Both the position numbers and the translations under genes were made by a program. The notes beneath the pieces are model-generated. The model was not told the origin of the DNA and ran no database searches. It was given only the letters and a program-made list of their open reading frames with translations. Below are positions 50,366 through 58,972 of a DNA stretch of 64,000 bases, one piece after another. Position 1 is the stretch's first letter. Each line of letters opens with the position of its first letter. The DNA is from Nitrospirota bacterium (lineage in GTDB: Bacteria > Nitrospirota > Nitrospiria > Nitrospirales > UBA8639): positions 31,341 to 95,340 of the forward strand of contig JAOTTP010000003.1 in the NCBI GenBank assembly GCA_029864405.1, read 5' to 3'.

Positions 50366-51484
50366 CTAATATCCGGGGAACCCCGGGATAAAGGGAAGGA
50401 GAATGGAAATCGCAATGAGAATGATGATGATCCATTCAAGAATTTCCATACGCCGATTGCCGGTTTGACCGGCCATCTTGTCATACAAATTATCCAGCGT
50501 GTCCAACTTGCGAAGAATGCTCATATCCCAGCTTTGCAAATGAAAGCGTTGGGACGCCAGCCGCGACACTCTGGCCAGATATTGATCGCCGAATAATTTC
50601 AGGGCATTGGTCACCCGTTCAAATAAAATCGCGCTATCCACTTGCATTCCTGCGATTCGACGAAGATTCGCATCCGATGATCCCGGCCAACGGAACCCAT
50701 GCCGGCTTTCCTGTGTGAGGGCACCATAGGCTTCATCAAGCGCCTCGTCTAATTGGTGATCGAGAAACCGCCGCTCGACTAATTCCACATTGGCGAATTC
50801 TAAGACGGCCAGCACGTCATCCATCTCTTGTCCGATCATCAGCGCGGCATTCCAATCAATGAGGGTCAGGTCCTGTGTCCCAAAGGCAATGTGACTCGTG
50901 GTGGCATCACGAATTTCCTGGTCTGATAACGGTTGATCCTCACAGCGGAGAATTTGAGACAAAAGGGCGCCGTGTTGGTTCACAAATTGCGGCAGATCTA
51001 ACGCGGGTTGCGTCGAGAAAATATGGAAAATCGCGTAGTCTTCCACAAATTCAGATATATTAGGTTTTTCAATTGCCGGACCTAACGTGGTCAGGAGAGA
51101 CTGGATGTGACGGAGTGTGCCTTCGAGCAGTTGAGGATTTTCATAGAGCACCTCACTGAGCGGGAGCAGCGACGCAAATGGTCCGGCCAGTGGAATCTGG
51201 TAGGTCACCATGATCGCGCCGAAGTCATAGAGCACGGTTTCGACGGTGCGAAGCGTGTGATGCGCTCCCAGGCTGATGGGTTCCAGTTCTTGCGTAATGC
51301 GAAGTGGCGAAGGGTGATAATCAAAGTATTCCGGTGCCGGCCGTTTCCGTTTGATGCGCCCTCGTTCTTTGGTCGCGGTAATCCGCTGCTCGGCTTCGTC
51401 GATGTGAATGAACGCACCCACGTCATAGGCAAAGACGACGATGCATCTCCCGTCTTGTATGTGAAAGTTCCCTGGTTCGATCAT
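50366..51484 (-). CDS. RMD1/DUF155 family protein with C-terminal TM helix
   Basis: VVFAYDVGAFIHIDEA...YDFGAIMVTYQIPL...VELVERRFLDHQLDEALDEAYGAL...LDTLDNLYDKMAGQTGNRRMEILEWIIIILIAISILLPFI. Confidence 0.8.
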   Translation of the reverse strand: MIEPGNFHIQDGRCIVVFAYDVGAFIHIDEAEQRITATKERGRIKRKRPAPEYFDYHPSPLRITQELEPISLGAHHTLRTVETVLYDFGAIMVTYQIPLAGPFASLLPLSEVLYENPQLLEGTLRHIQSLLTTLGPAIEKPNISEFVEDYAIFHIFSTQPALDLPQFVNQHGALLSQILRCEDQPLSDQEIRDATTSHIAFGTQDLTLIDWNAALMIGQEMDDVLAVLEFANVELVERRFLDHQLDEALDEAYGALTQESRHGFRWPGSSDANLRRIAGMQVDSAILFERVTNALKLFGDQYLARVSRLASQRFHLQSWDMSILRKLDTLDNLYDKMAGQTGNRRMEILEWIIIILIAISILLPFIPGFPGY

Positions 51485-51674
51485 GGGTGGTGTGGGGCAT
51501 TTGCGGTGGGATGAACTGGAGACTGACGCAATCGAAACATATGAGTGTTCTTTCCGGGTTTCATGATCAAAAAGAGATCAGGGAACCATCGGAGGCATAA
51601 TCACAATTTTTCATTGTCTAAGACATTACACGTCTGGGAGAACCCAGAACCTACAGGGGACCAGGATCATGGAT

Positions 51675-53072
51675 TTACACGTCGTGAATGGAATCAGGCC
51701 GGGGGACTTCCACTTCCATACCGGGGAATTCGGTTGTCAGTCTCATGGCAAAGGCGAGTGACTGGCGTTCTTCGCCATGCACCACAAAGACTTTTCGAGG
51801 ATGCGGTGTAATCGCCCGGACATACGCGAGGAGATCATCCCGGTCCGCATGGGCCGAGTACCCATTTAACCGGACCACTTGAGCACGCCGTTGAGTAGGG
51901 ACTCCAAAAATGGGCACCGTGTCCCATTCCTCCGCCAGCTTGCGCCCTAGGGTATGCTCGGCCTGCCATCCCACCAGGACGATCACATTGGCTTCATCCT
52001 CAATGGTATGTTTGAGATGATGCACGACGCGTCCCCCTTCACACATGCCTGAAGCTGAAATAATCACACAGGGGCCTCTGCGCTGGTTTAGGAGCTTACT
52101 GTCTTGAGCCGTGGAGATGAAATTGATGTATTTCGCGGCAAAGACATCGCCAGTCGACGTAAAGGTTCGATAGGTTTCCTCGTCATAGCATTCCGGGTGT
52201 TGGCGAAAAACTTTGGTAGCTTTCAACGCGAGCGGGGAGTCGATAAAAATCGGAATGGGGTCGACTTCTCCATTGTTCACGAGTTCCTTGATGCGCATGA
52301 TGATTTCTTGAGTGCGGCCAACCGAAAAGGCCGGGACAATGATTTTACTCTTATGCGCAATGGCATGATCGACCAATTGCTTGGCGAGTTGTTTGCGCTT
52401 TTCCTGATCATCTTCATGCAGTCGGTCGCCATAGGTCGATTCAATGATCAGCACATCACAGGGGGGAGGCGCATGAGGATCACGAAGGATCGGCATATTG
52501 GCCCTCCCCAGATCTCCCGAAAACAAGACCGAGGTGGAATTGCCACGACTCCGGTGCTTGACCCAGATTCCCGCCGATCCCAGAATGTGCCCGGCATCAT
52601 GAAATTGCACCTTCAGATTAGGCGCAGGAGAGATGCCGGTCCCATAGCCGACTCCTCGAAACCGATTGGTGATGGCTTGAACATCGTCCATCGAATAGAA
52701 CGGTGAAACACAGGTCTTTCCTCTGCGTCGTTCTTTTTTGTTGACGTACCGACAGTCACTTTGCTGAATACGCGCGGAATCTTCCAGTAAAATTTTGGTG
52801 AGATCTGCCGTGGCCGACGTCATATGGACCGATCCACGAAATTTTTCTTTGGCCAGGACCGGAAGAGCCCCGGAATGGTCGATGTGGGCATGAGACAAAC
52901 ACACCGCCGTCAGGGATTTTGGATCAAAGCCGAGGTGACGATTTAGTTTGGCGGCTTGGTCGCGCCGTCCTTGAAACATGCCGCAGTCCAGGAGCAGGCG
53001 GGAGGATCCTGCTTGAATCAGATGACGACTCCCCGTAACGGATCGGGCGGCTCCATGAAAGGAAATCTTCAT
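51675..53072 (-). CDS. MBL-fold metallohydrolase with beta-CASP / RNA-specificity domain
   Basis: FHGAARSVTGSRHLI...LLLDCGMFQG...AVCLSHAHIDHSGALPVLAKEKF...VLFSGDLGR...CVIISASGMCEGGRVVHHLKH...LNGYSAHADRDDLLAYV. Confidence 0.95.
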   Translation of the reverse strand: MKISFHGAARSVTGSRHLIQAGSSRLLLDCGMFQGRRDQAAKLNRHLGFDPKSLTAVCLSHAHIDHSGALPVLAKEKFRGSVHMTSATADLTKILLEDSARIQQSDCRYVNKKERRRGKTCVSPFYSMDDVQAITNRFRGVGYGTGISPAPNLKVQFHDAGHILGSAGIWVKHRSRGNSTSVLFSGDLGRANMPILRDPHAPPPCDVLIIESTYGDRLHEDDQEKRKQLAKQLVDHAIAHKSKIIVPAFSVGRTQEIIMRIKELVNNGEVDPIPIFIDSPLALKATKVFRQHPECYDEETYRTFTSTGDVFAAKYINFISTAQDSKLLNQRRGPCVIISASGMCEGGRVVHHLKHTIEDEANVIVLVGWQAEHTLGRKLAEEWDTVPIFGVPTQRRAQVVRLNGYSAHADRDDLLAYVRAITPHPRKVFVVHGEERQSLAFAMRLTTEFPGMEVEVPRPDSIHDV

Positions 53073-53914
53073 GATGGGGCATCCTTTTGATGTTCGGCCA
53101 CGATAATATTCCAGGCTTCGCCTGCGGTTTCAGCATAATGAAACAACTTCAGGTCTTCAGCCGCGATCAAGCCATATTCCACAAATTTTTTCCAATTGAT
53201 GAGATCCTCCCAAAATGCCCGTCCGATGAGTACCACAGACACGTCTTGCACTTTTCCTGTTTGAAGGAGGGTCAGTGTTTCAAACAATTCGTCCATCGTC
53301 CCAAAGCCTCCGGGAAAGACCACCAAGGCTTTGGCCCGATTGAGAAAGTGCATTTTCCGTAGGGCAAAGTAGCGGAATTGAAAACACAGCGCGGGCGTAA
53401 TGTAGGGATTGGGCAACTGCTCATGGGGTAACGCAATATTGAGCCCGATGGATTTGGCCTTGACGTCCGCCGCGCCTCGATTGGCTGCCTCCATAATGCC
53501 GGGGCCCCCGCCGGTGATGATGACGAATTTACATTGCCCATCAATCTGGCAACTGGAAGATACGAGACGGCCGAACTCACGAGCTTCCTGGTAATAGGGG
53601 GAAAGCGCGGCATGGTTTTTTGCCATGGCGAAGGTCCGTTTTTTCTCAGGATCGTGCGGTGAGGCGGCAAGCGCTTCTTCTGCGAGCAGGAGTTTGGCTT
53701 TGGCGGACGCCGGTTCCAGGAGCCGGGCACTGCCGAACACCACAATGGTGGATTCGATGCCCTCGTCCTGTTGGATCAGTTCCGGTTTAAACCACTCCAA
53801 TTGAAGCCGGACGGCTCGGAGTTCGTCTCGCTGCAAAAACTCCGGGTCGGAGTCCGCTCGTCGGAAGGCTGGAGAAGACAGAATGGGAGAATCTGCTTGA
53901 GGCGAATTGGGCAT
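53069..53914 (-). CDS. LOG/TIGR00730-type Rossmann-fold protein (lysine-decarboxylase-like)
   Basis: VVFGSARL...FVIITGGGPGIMEAANRGAADVKAKSIGLNIALPHEQLPNPYI...ALVVFPGGFGTMDELFETLTLLQTGK. Confidence 0.93.
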   Translation of the reverse strand: MPNSPQADSPILSSPAFRRADSDPEFLQRDELRAVRLQLEWFKPELIQQDEGIESTIVVFGSARLLEPASAKAKLLLAEEALAASPHDPEKKRTFAMAKNHAALSPYYQEAREFGRLVSSSCQIDGQCKFVIITGGGPGIMEAANRGAADVKAKSIGLNIALPHEQLPNPYITPALCFQFRYFALRKMHFLNRAKALVVFPGGFGTMDELFETLTLLQTGKVQDVSVVLIGRAFWEDLINWKKFVEYGLIAAEDLKLFHYAETAGEAWNIIVAEHQKDAPS

Positions 53915-54135
53915 GGAGACTCACAGTAACTACCAAGAGGAAAGTGCAGAGATTATAAAGGCCCCAGAAGTAATTTTAAACTGCTTAATGGAGATGAACG
54001 CGGGAAATATTCTTGCCACAAGGCTGGGTGTGATCACAGATACTCCAAATGAACCCCAGGCCTGGCTAGGGGTTGGTTGAAGGCCCACGAATCGGGTATA
54101 GTGCACAAGCTTTTTTGAGATGACAAGAGTGAGCG

Positions 54136-54861
54136 ATGAAAGCAGCCTCTTCTCCAGCCATTCCTGAATGTGAATCCTGCCCCAATCGGGAATTGTCCGA
54201 TATCTGTCAAATCGTGCCTCCTGTGGAAGAACCCTTCGGGCTCATTAAACGAAGGGCCATGTATCAGGCCGGCCAATATGTGTTCTATGAAGGGCATGTG
54301 GCCCTGGGCCTGTATATTCTCTGCCAGGGGCGGGTGAAACTCACGCGGCTCAATCGCAAGGGGCAGCAGCGGTTGGTGAGCATTTTGGATTCCGGCCAAC
54401 TTCTGGAGAAACAGGCCTTTCAGGAGCAACCGGTGCATCAGGTCACTTGTGAAGTCTTGGAGCCTTCGCAAATTTGTCTGTTGGATCGCACCAGTTTTCT
54501 CTCGTTTCTGAAAGAGCATGGTGAGTTGGCGGTCAAACTCGTTCAGGTGCTCAGTAAAGAAATGACTGCTGTGCTGAATGCCGCTGATCAATTTGCTTTC
54601 ACCCCGGCACGGGAGCGATTGGCCAGACTCTTATTGGAATTGAGCGATCGATTCGGGAAAAACGATGATGCAGGGATTCGAATCACTCTCAAACTCAAAC
54701 GAGAAGATCTTGCGCAAATGACGGCGGTCACCGTGGAGACCGTTGTCCGACTTCTTCATGATTTCCAGGAAGATAAACTCATTACTGTGCATGGGCGTGA
54801 GCTGATGATTATGAATGCTGATCGCTTGATGAAAATTGCCGGCATGACTCCTTCTCGTTGA
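54136..54861 (+). CDS. Crp/Fnr-family regulator with N-terminal cysteine cluster
   Basis: ECESCPNRELSDICQ; cNMP fold (YVFYEGHVALGLYILCQGRVKL...); HTH LKLKREDLAQMTAVTVETVVRLLHDFQEDKLI. Confidence 0.92.
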   Translation: MKAASSPAIPECESCPNRELSDICQIVPPVEEPFGLIKRRAMYQAGQYVFYEGHVALGLYILCQGRVKLTRLNRKGQQRLVSILDSGQLLEKQAFQEQPVHQVTCEVLEPSQICLLDRTSFLSFLKEHGELAVKLVQVLSKEMTAVLNAADQFAFTPARERLARLLLELSDRFGKNDDAGIRITLKLKREDLAQMTAVTVETVVRLLHDFQEDKLITVHGRELMIMNADRLMKIAGMTPSR

Positions 54862-55022
54862 AATATTCCTCTTCGCTTCCTCCATCTGCTGCCATCTTAC
54901 GTCATTTCTCCCAAGTGGGGGTTCCGCTTGATCTTCCACCTATACTTGGTCTCCCCATCAACTCCATTCCCTGTGCTGCGTGTGCTTTCGCCTTCTTTAG
55001 GCCATTAGGCCTATCTAAAAGA

Positions 55023-55036
55023 TTGATAACAATCTG
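55023..55036. promoter_or_regulatory. Degenerate FNR/CRP-like palindrome TTGAT-AACA-ATCTG upstream of the 55214 gene
   Basis: Compared by eye with the TTGAT-N4-ATCAA consensus; left half perfect, right half 3/5. Confidence 0.25.
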
Positions 55037-55213
55037 ATTGGGCATTGTTTTTTAGCAATGTCCCGCCTTCGGGGTTGGTATAGGCTACGGCGCATTCAAT
55101 CCGTAGTTTTTTCTATATTCACGGAGATTAACTGAAGATGAGGCAAATCGAAATTCGAGGGAATGCTTATAGCGGTCTGAAGTCATAACAAAATTAATGA
55201 ATGAGGAGGTGGC

Positions 55214-55981
55214 ATGATGAACAGAGGCCGGTCCGTGACACAGTTTAGCGTATGCGCATGGATTGTGGGTTGTGTGTTGTGGGGAGCGCCAGGGGTAAGT
55301 TTCAGCCAAGGGTTAACGGTCGATGAACGATTGGAGCGTTTAGAGCAAAAAACTCTTTCAGTTTCCCCAGGGGCAAATCAGGAAACGGGAAACATGGTAT
55401 TTTTCCGGGGCGGTTGGGCGAGTTTGACGAATGATCGCTCGAATGAAGTGTTTACCGATGTGTTTGGGTTCAGTGGGTCAAATGATCAAAATGGTGGATA
55501 TTATGTCGGGGCCGGTTTGGATTTGGTGCTCACCCGCAATGTGTGGGACTTAGTACCTGGAACCTGGGTGTTAGGGGAAATCGGGGTAGAATTTAAACGG
55601 TTTAATTCTGAAAACGTCACCCAGGCGGTTCCCAGTACCTGCGGGGCTGCTATTCCTTCGTCGGGATGCACGGTCGAAACGAATAAAAAGATTCAACTGA
55701 CGATGTTGACGGTGAATGTCGCTCCCAAAATCATGTTCATGGAAGGCAGCCGGTTTCGTCCCTGGATCATCCCGGTGGGCTTAGACTTCCATGTCATCAG
55801 TCCACCCTCGAATGATACGACGGTGTTGGATATCGGAGTGCAATTTGCCGTGGGTGCCCAAGTCCGCGTGTGGAAGGCATTGCATCTGGGCGTCGATGGG
55901 CGGTTTCATTTGGCAACCGGGCAGACAGATACCACTAATAATTTCGGCACAGCAGGAGCGTACCTCGGAATTGCCTTTTGA
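55214..55981 (+). CDS. Predicted outer-membrane beta-barrel protein
   Basis: Signal peptide, short coiled-coil (DERLERLEQKTL), beta-barrel-like alternation, terminal aromatic GAYLGIAF. Confidence 0.65.
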   Translation: MMNRGRSVTQFSVCAWIVGCVLWGAPGVSFSQGLTVDERLERLEQKTLSVSPGANQETGNMVFFRGGWASLTNDRSNEVFTDVFGFSGSNDQNGGYYVGAGLDLVLTRNVWDLVPGTWVLGEIGVEFKRFNSENVTQAVPSTCGAAIPSSGCTVETNKKIQLTMLTVNVAPKIMFMEGSRFRPWIIPVGLDFHVISPPSNDTTVLDIGVQFAVGAQVRVWKALHLGVDGRFHLATGQTDTTNNFGTAGAYLGIAF

Positions 55982-56160
55982 GCTTGTTAGCCTCCTTGTT
56001 AGTTGAAAGTCTACAATTATCTGCCTCCCCCCTTTTCCAAAAGGGGGGGACAGCAGGGTTGAACGTTCAGTTTTTCCCATCAAAAAATCCAGGAAGCTAA
56101 AAGTAGATCAGAAAATCATCATGTTGAGAAAGTCTTCTCCTGAGAGAGAAATTTCCCTGG

Positions 56161-56679
56161 ATGCCTTCAATCAATCTCGCTACAATCACAGAGGTGAATC
56201 TCTTTAGCAGTATTCTGGTCTGGATCCATCTGGTCGCGGCGACTTTTTGGGTGGGAGGCATGTTGTTTCTCTCGCTCGTCGCCGTTCCGCTTTTAAAACA
56301 GGATCCTGACCCACATTCCGCCCAACGCGGGTTTGTGAATCTTGCGCGTAGGTTTAGAACGCTCGTATGGGGCGCATTGTCTCTGCTTGTGGGGACGGGG
56401 TCGATACTTCTGGGCAATGTTGTCCCTTTCTCCGCTCCGCTTTCATCTTGGCCACCTATCGTCATCACGAAATTAACACTGGTATTGATGTTAGTGGTCG
56501 TGTCCTTAATGCACGATCGTATCATCGGACCAAAAGTTCGAACTCTCAAGCAGAAGGTTTCTTCTGAATTATCTACTGGAGAAACCCTCCTCCTCCGACT
56601 CTCGCCCCTCTTAGGCCGACTAACCCTTTTCTTAGGGTTGGGAGTGCTCCTGGCAGCCGTCATCATGGTTAGGTCCTAA
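56161..56679 (+). CDS. CopD-family membrane protein
   Basis: SILVWIHLVAATFWVGGMLFLSLVAVPLL...FRTLVWGALSLLVGTGSILL...KLTLVLMLVVVSLMHDRIIGPK. Confidence 0.8.
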   Translation: MPSINLATITEVNLFSSILVWIHLVAATFWVGGMLFLSLVAVPLLKQDPDPHSAQRGFVNLARRFRTLVWGALSLLVGTGSILLGNVVPFSAPLSSWPPIVITKLTLVLMLVVVSLMHDRIIGPKVRTLKQKVSSELSTGETLLLRLSPLLGRLTLFLGLGVLLAAVIMVRS

Positions 56680-56681
56680 GG

Positions 56682-56790
56682 GAGGAATGTTGAAAACATG
56701 CTCTGAGTCCACTCGAATGGTCCGCAAGTGGCGTTCTCGCCCCTTGGCAGTGCCTCACTTCTCCTCCCTATGCTCCGCCCCTCACGGTGG
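56682..56790. repeat. Diverged partial copy of the MITE-like repeat
   Basis: GAATGTTGAAAAC...GTGGCGTTCTCGCCCCTTGGCAGTGCCTCACTTCTCCTCCCTATGCTCCGCC, similar to the copies at 25414 and 26594. Confidence 0.55.
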
Positions 56791-56961
56791 CTGAGTCCTT
56801 TCCTTCGATTGACTCACGGCAGAACTGGTCTTTGTAAGGATTCCCCATTATTGGTGTATGGAGAGTCTCAGTTATTCACATTCGAGCGAAACGGCCGAGA
56901 TTTGGGAAATTTCAAGAGACCTAAGGAAGCTCTCATCAGAAAAGTAGGAAAGAGAATAAAA

Positions 56962-56992
56962 AAAGGGAGAGGCCTTGTGGACCTCTCCCTTT
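56962..56992 (-). terminator. Rho-independent terminator of the RRM gene
   Basis: AAAGGGAGAGG...CCTCTCCCTTT 11-bp stem; T-tract when read on the minus strand. Confidence 0.85.
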
Positions 56993-57016
56993 ATTATCGG
57001 ACGTGTAGAGTAGTCG

Positions 57017-57370
57017 TTAGAAGCGGCTGCGCCGCTTTCCTCCAAAATCTCCTCCGCCTCCGCCACCGCCACTGCCACCAAAGCCGCCACGGCCACCACC
57101 ACCACTACCACCGGTGCGGGGAGCTTGCGGTTTGGCCTCGTTCACCGTCAATGTGCGGCCGCCAAACTCCGTAGAGTTTAAGGCTGCAATTGCGGCTTGC
57201 GCTTCCTCTGAGGAAGACATTTCGACAAATCCGAACCCGCGCGATTGGCCGGTGAACTTGTCACTGATGACGTTAGCTGATTCGACGGTGCCGTGTGCCG
57301 AAAACAGGTCGGTTAATTCTGCTTGAGTCGCTGAATACGGCAACCCACCTACATACAATTTTGAACCCAT
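57017..57370 (-). CDS. RRM RNA-binding protein with Gly-rich C-terminal tail
   Basis: KLYVGGLPYSATQAELTDLFSAHGTVESANVISDKFTGQSRGFGFVEMSSSEEAQAAIAALN...GGSGGGGRGGFGGSGGGGGGGDFGGKRRSRF. Confidence 0.96.
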   Translation of the reverse strand: MGSKLYVGGLPYSATQAELTDLFSAHGTVESANVISDKFTGQSRGFGFVEMSSSEEAQAAIAALNSTEFGGRTLTVNEAKPQAPRTGGSGGGGRGGFGGSGGGGGGGDFGGKRRSRF

Positions 57371-57672
57371 GGGGTTCCTCCTTTTAAAAAGTTGATATTG
57401 TCTTAGGCTCGGGAGGGTAAAACATTGGGAAGGAGTAAACCACGGACGCTGTTTTTCAGGCGACTCAGGTCAGACACTTCCGAGTTATTCTCTCGGGCTA
57501 AACAACACCGGTTACGGGCTTGAGTGATTGAACTCTCAAAGCTAAGCCCAGGGCGATGAGTTAAAAAAAGCGTAGCACACATAGGACATAAAAGATAGTG
57601 TCTGAAAAAGGCTCTTATCAATCGATTGATCACAGAACTGTTTTGGGAATGGGCGGCAAAACCGATGGCGCT

Positions 57673-58938
57673 TCAGGGTCGTGAGATTCCGCCGGTGACG
57701 CGTTCCAGTTCGGTCAGTGCTATCGAGAGATCGTATTTGGCCTGGGCGTAGTCTACTTGAGTTTGTCGTAAGACTCGCTGGGCATCCAACACATCAAGCA
57801 GACTGGCTTCCCCGAATTTAAAGCTGACTTGGGCGATCCGCAGCGCTTCCTGCGCTTGGTTAAGTAACCCTTTTTCGTACGTCGCAATTTGCGCGGCAGC
57901 GGCTTGGGAGAGTTGAACCTGCTGGGCGACACCCTTGAGCAGCTCGTGTTTGGCCCGAAGGAGCATCGCTTCGCGTTGCCGTAAGGTGCCTTTGGCTTGC
58001 GCAATGTCACCCTGACGTTGATCCCACAGGGGAAAAGGAATCGAAAGCACCCCAACATAAGCTTCTCGCCCCGCGTCCCGTTGATAACTTCCGCTCACCG
58101 TCATATTGGGAATGCGAGCCTGTTGCTCCTGACGGTGCGTTTGCTGCGCTTCTTCCACGATTTTTTCCCATTTCATGATCACCGGGTGGTGAGCCAGTGC
58201 CTGCTCTGAGAGTGTGGCGATGTGCAAGGCTCCAGGCCAGGTGGCAAAATCGCCCTGAATGGAAAATTCAGGTCCCAAGGCTCCGGCAGTCAGGCTATTC
58301 AGTGAGGCTTGGAAAGACTGGACGACACCCTTGGCCCTGGCGACTTCTTTTTGAACCTTCATGTCCTCTACTTTAACTTTCACGGCTTCAAAAGGGGGCG
58401 CTTCGCCGGAGTCGACGCGACGGATGACAGCCTCCCGGACTTCTTCCATGGTCCGAACATTATGGAGAGCCATTTCCCTTTGACGTTCGGCGAGCAAGAG
58501 GTCATAGAAGGCCTGTTTGGTGGCAGCAATCAAATTCAGTTTGGCTTCTTCTCCGGAGGCCAGGGCGCCCTCCACTCCCGCTTGCGCCGCCTGTTGGCGA
58601 GCCGCCCGCATCCCGGGCCATTCTAGGGGTTGGCTGAGGGTGACATACCGTTCAGTGATCGAAATGCCAACGGAAGGATCCCTGACGGTTCCCCGGCCAC
58701 CATGAAAGGAAAGCGTGGGATTGGGATAGGCGGAGGCGGAAAGTTTTTTCCCTTCTTTGTGCTCAATGAACCCCTCGCTTTCCGTCACGAGAGGATTCTT
58801 CTCTAAGGCAATGGCCAGAATGTCTTGAAGACGAAAGGTCTGGACAGTGGCCTGTGGTGTCGCGACCTCAGCCGCCAAAGCAGAATGCCAACTGAGACCA
58901 CAAAGGACGATAAGCCAAATGATGTGCTTGAACCACAT
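57673..58938 (-). CDS. TolC-family outer membrane efflux protein (CzcC-like)
   Basis: Signal peptide MWFKHIIWLIVLCGLSWHSALA; FRLQDILAIALEKNPLV...FKFGEASLLDVLDAQRVLRQTQVDYAQAKYDLSIALTELERVTGG. Confidence 0.92.
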   Translation of the reverse strand: MWFKHIIWLIVLCGLSWHSALAAEVATPQATVQTFRLQDILAIALEKNPLVTESEGFIEHKEGKKLSASAYPNPTLSFHGGRGTVRDPSVGISITERYVTLSQPLEWPGMRAARQQAAQAGVEGALASGEEAKLNLIAATKQAFYDLLLAERQREMALHNVRTMEEVREAVIRRVDSGEAPPFEAVKVKVEDMKVQKEVARAKGVVQSFQASLNSLTAGALGPEFSIQGDFATWPGALHIATLSEQALAHHPVIMKWEKIVEEAQQTHRQEQQARIPNMTVSGSYQRDAGREAYVGVLSIPFPLWDQRQGDIAQAKGTLRQREAMLLRAKHELLKGVAQQVQLSQAAAAQIATYEKGLLNQAQEALRIAQVSFKFGEASLLDVLDAQRVLRQTQVDYAQAKYDLSIALTELERVTGGISRP

Positions 58939-58972
58939 GAAACGTTCCCTTCTTGTGACGACCCCATCATCC

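Noticed and set aside
56026-56050. CCCCCCTTTTCCAAAAGGGGGG perfect inverted repeat
   Set aside because: Could be a terminator or common extragenic repeat, but the loop is only ~2 nt and no T-tract follows; not called.
57403-57633. 76-aa minus ORF with cysteines
   Set aside because: Low coding plausibility; more likely the leader of the RRM gene.
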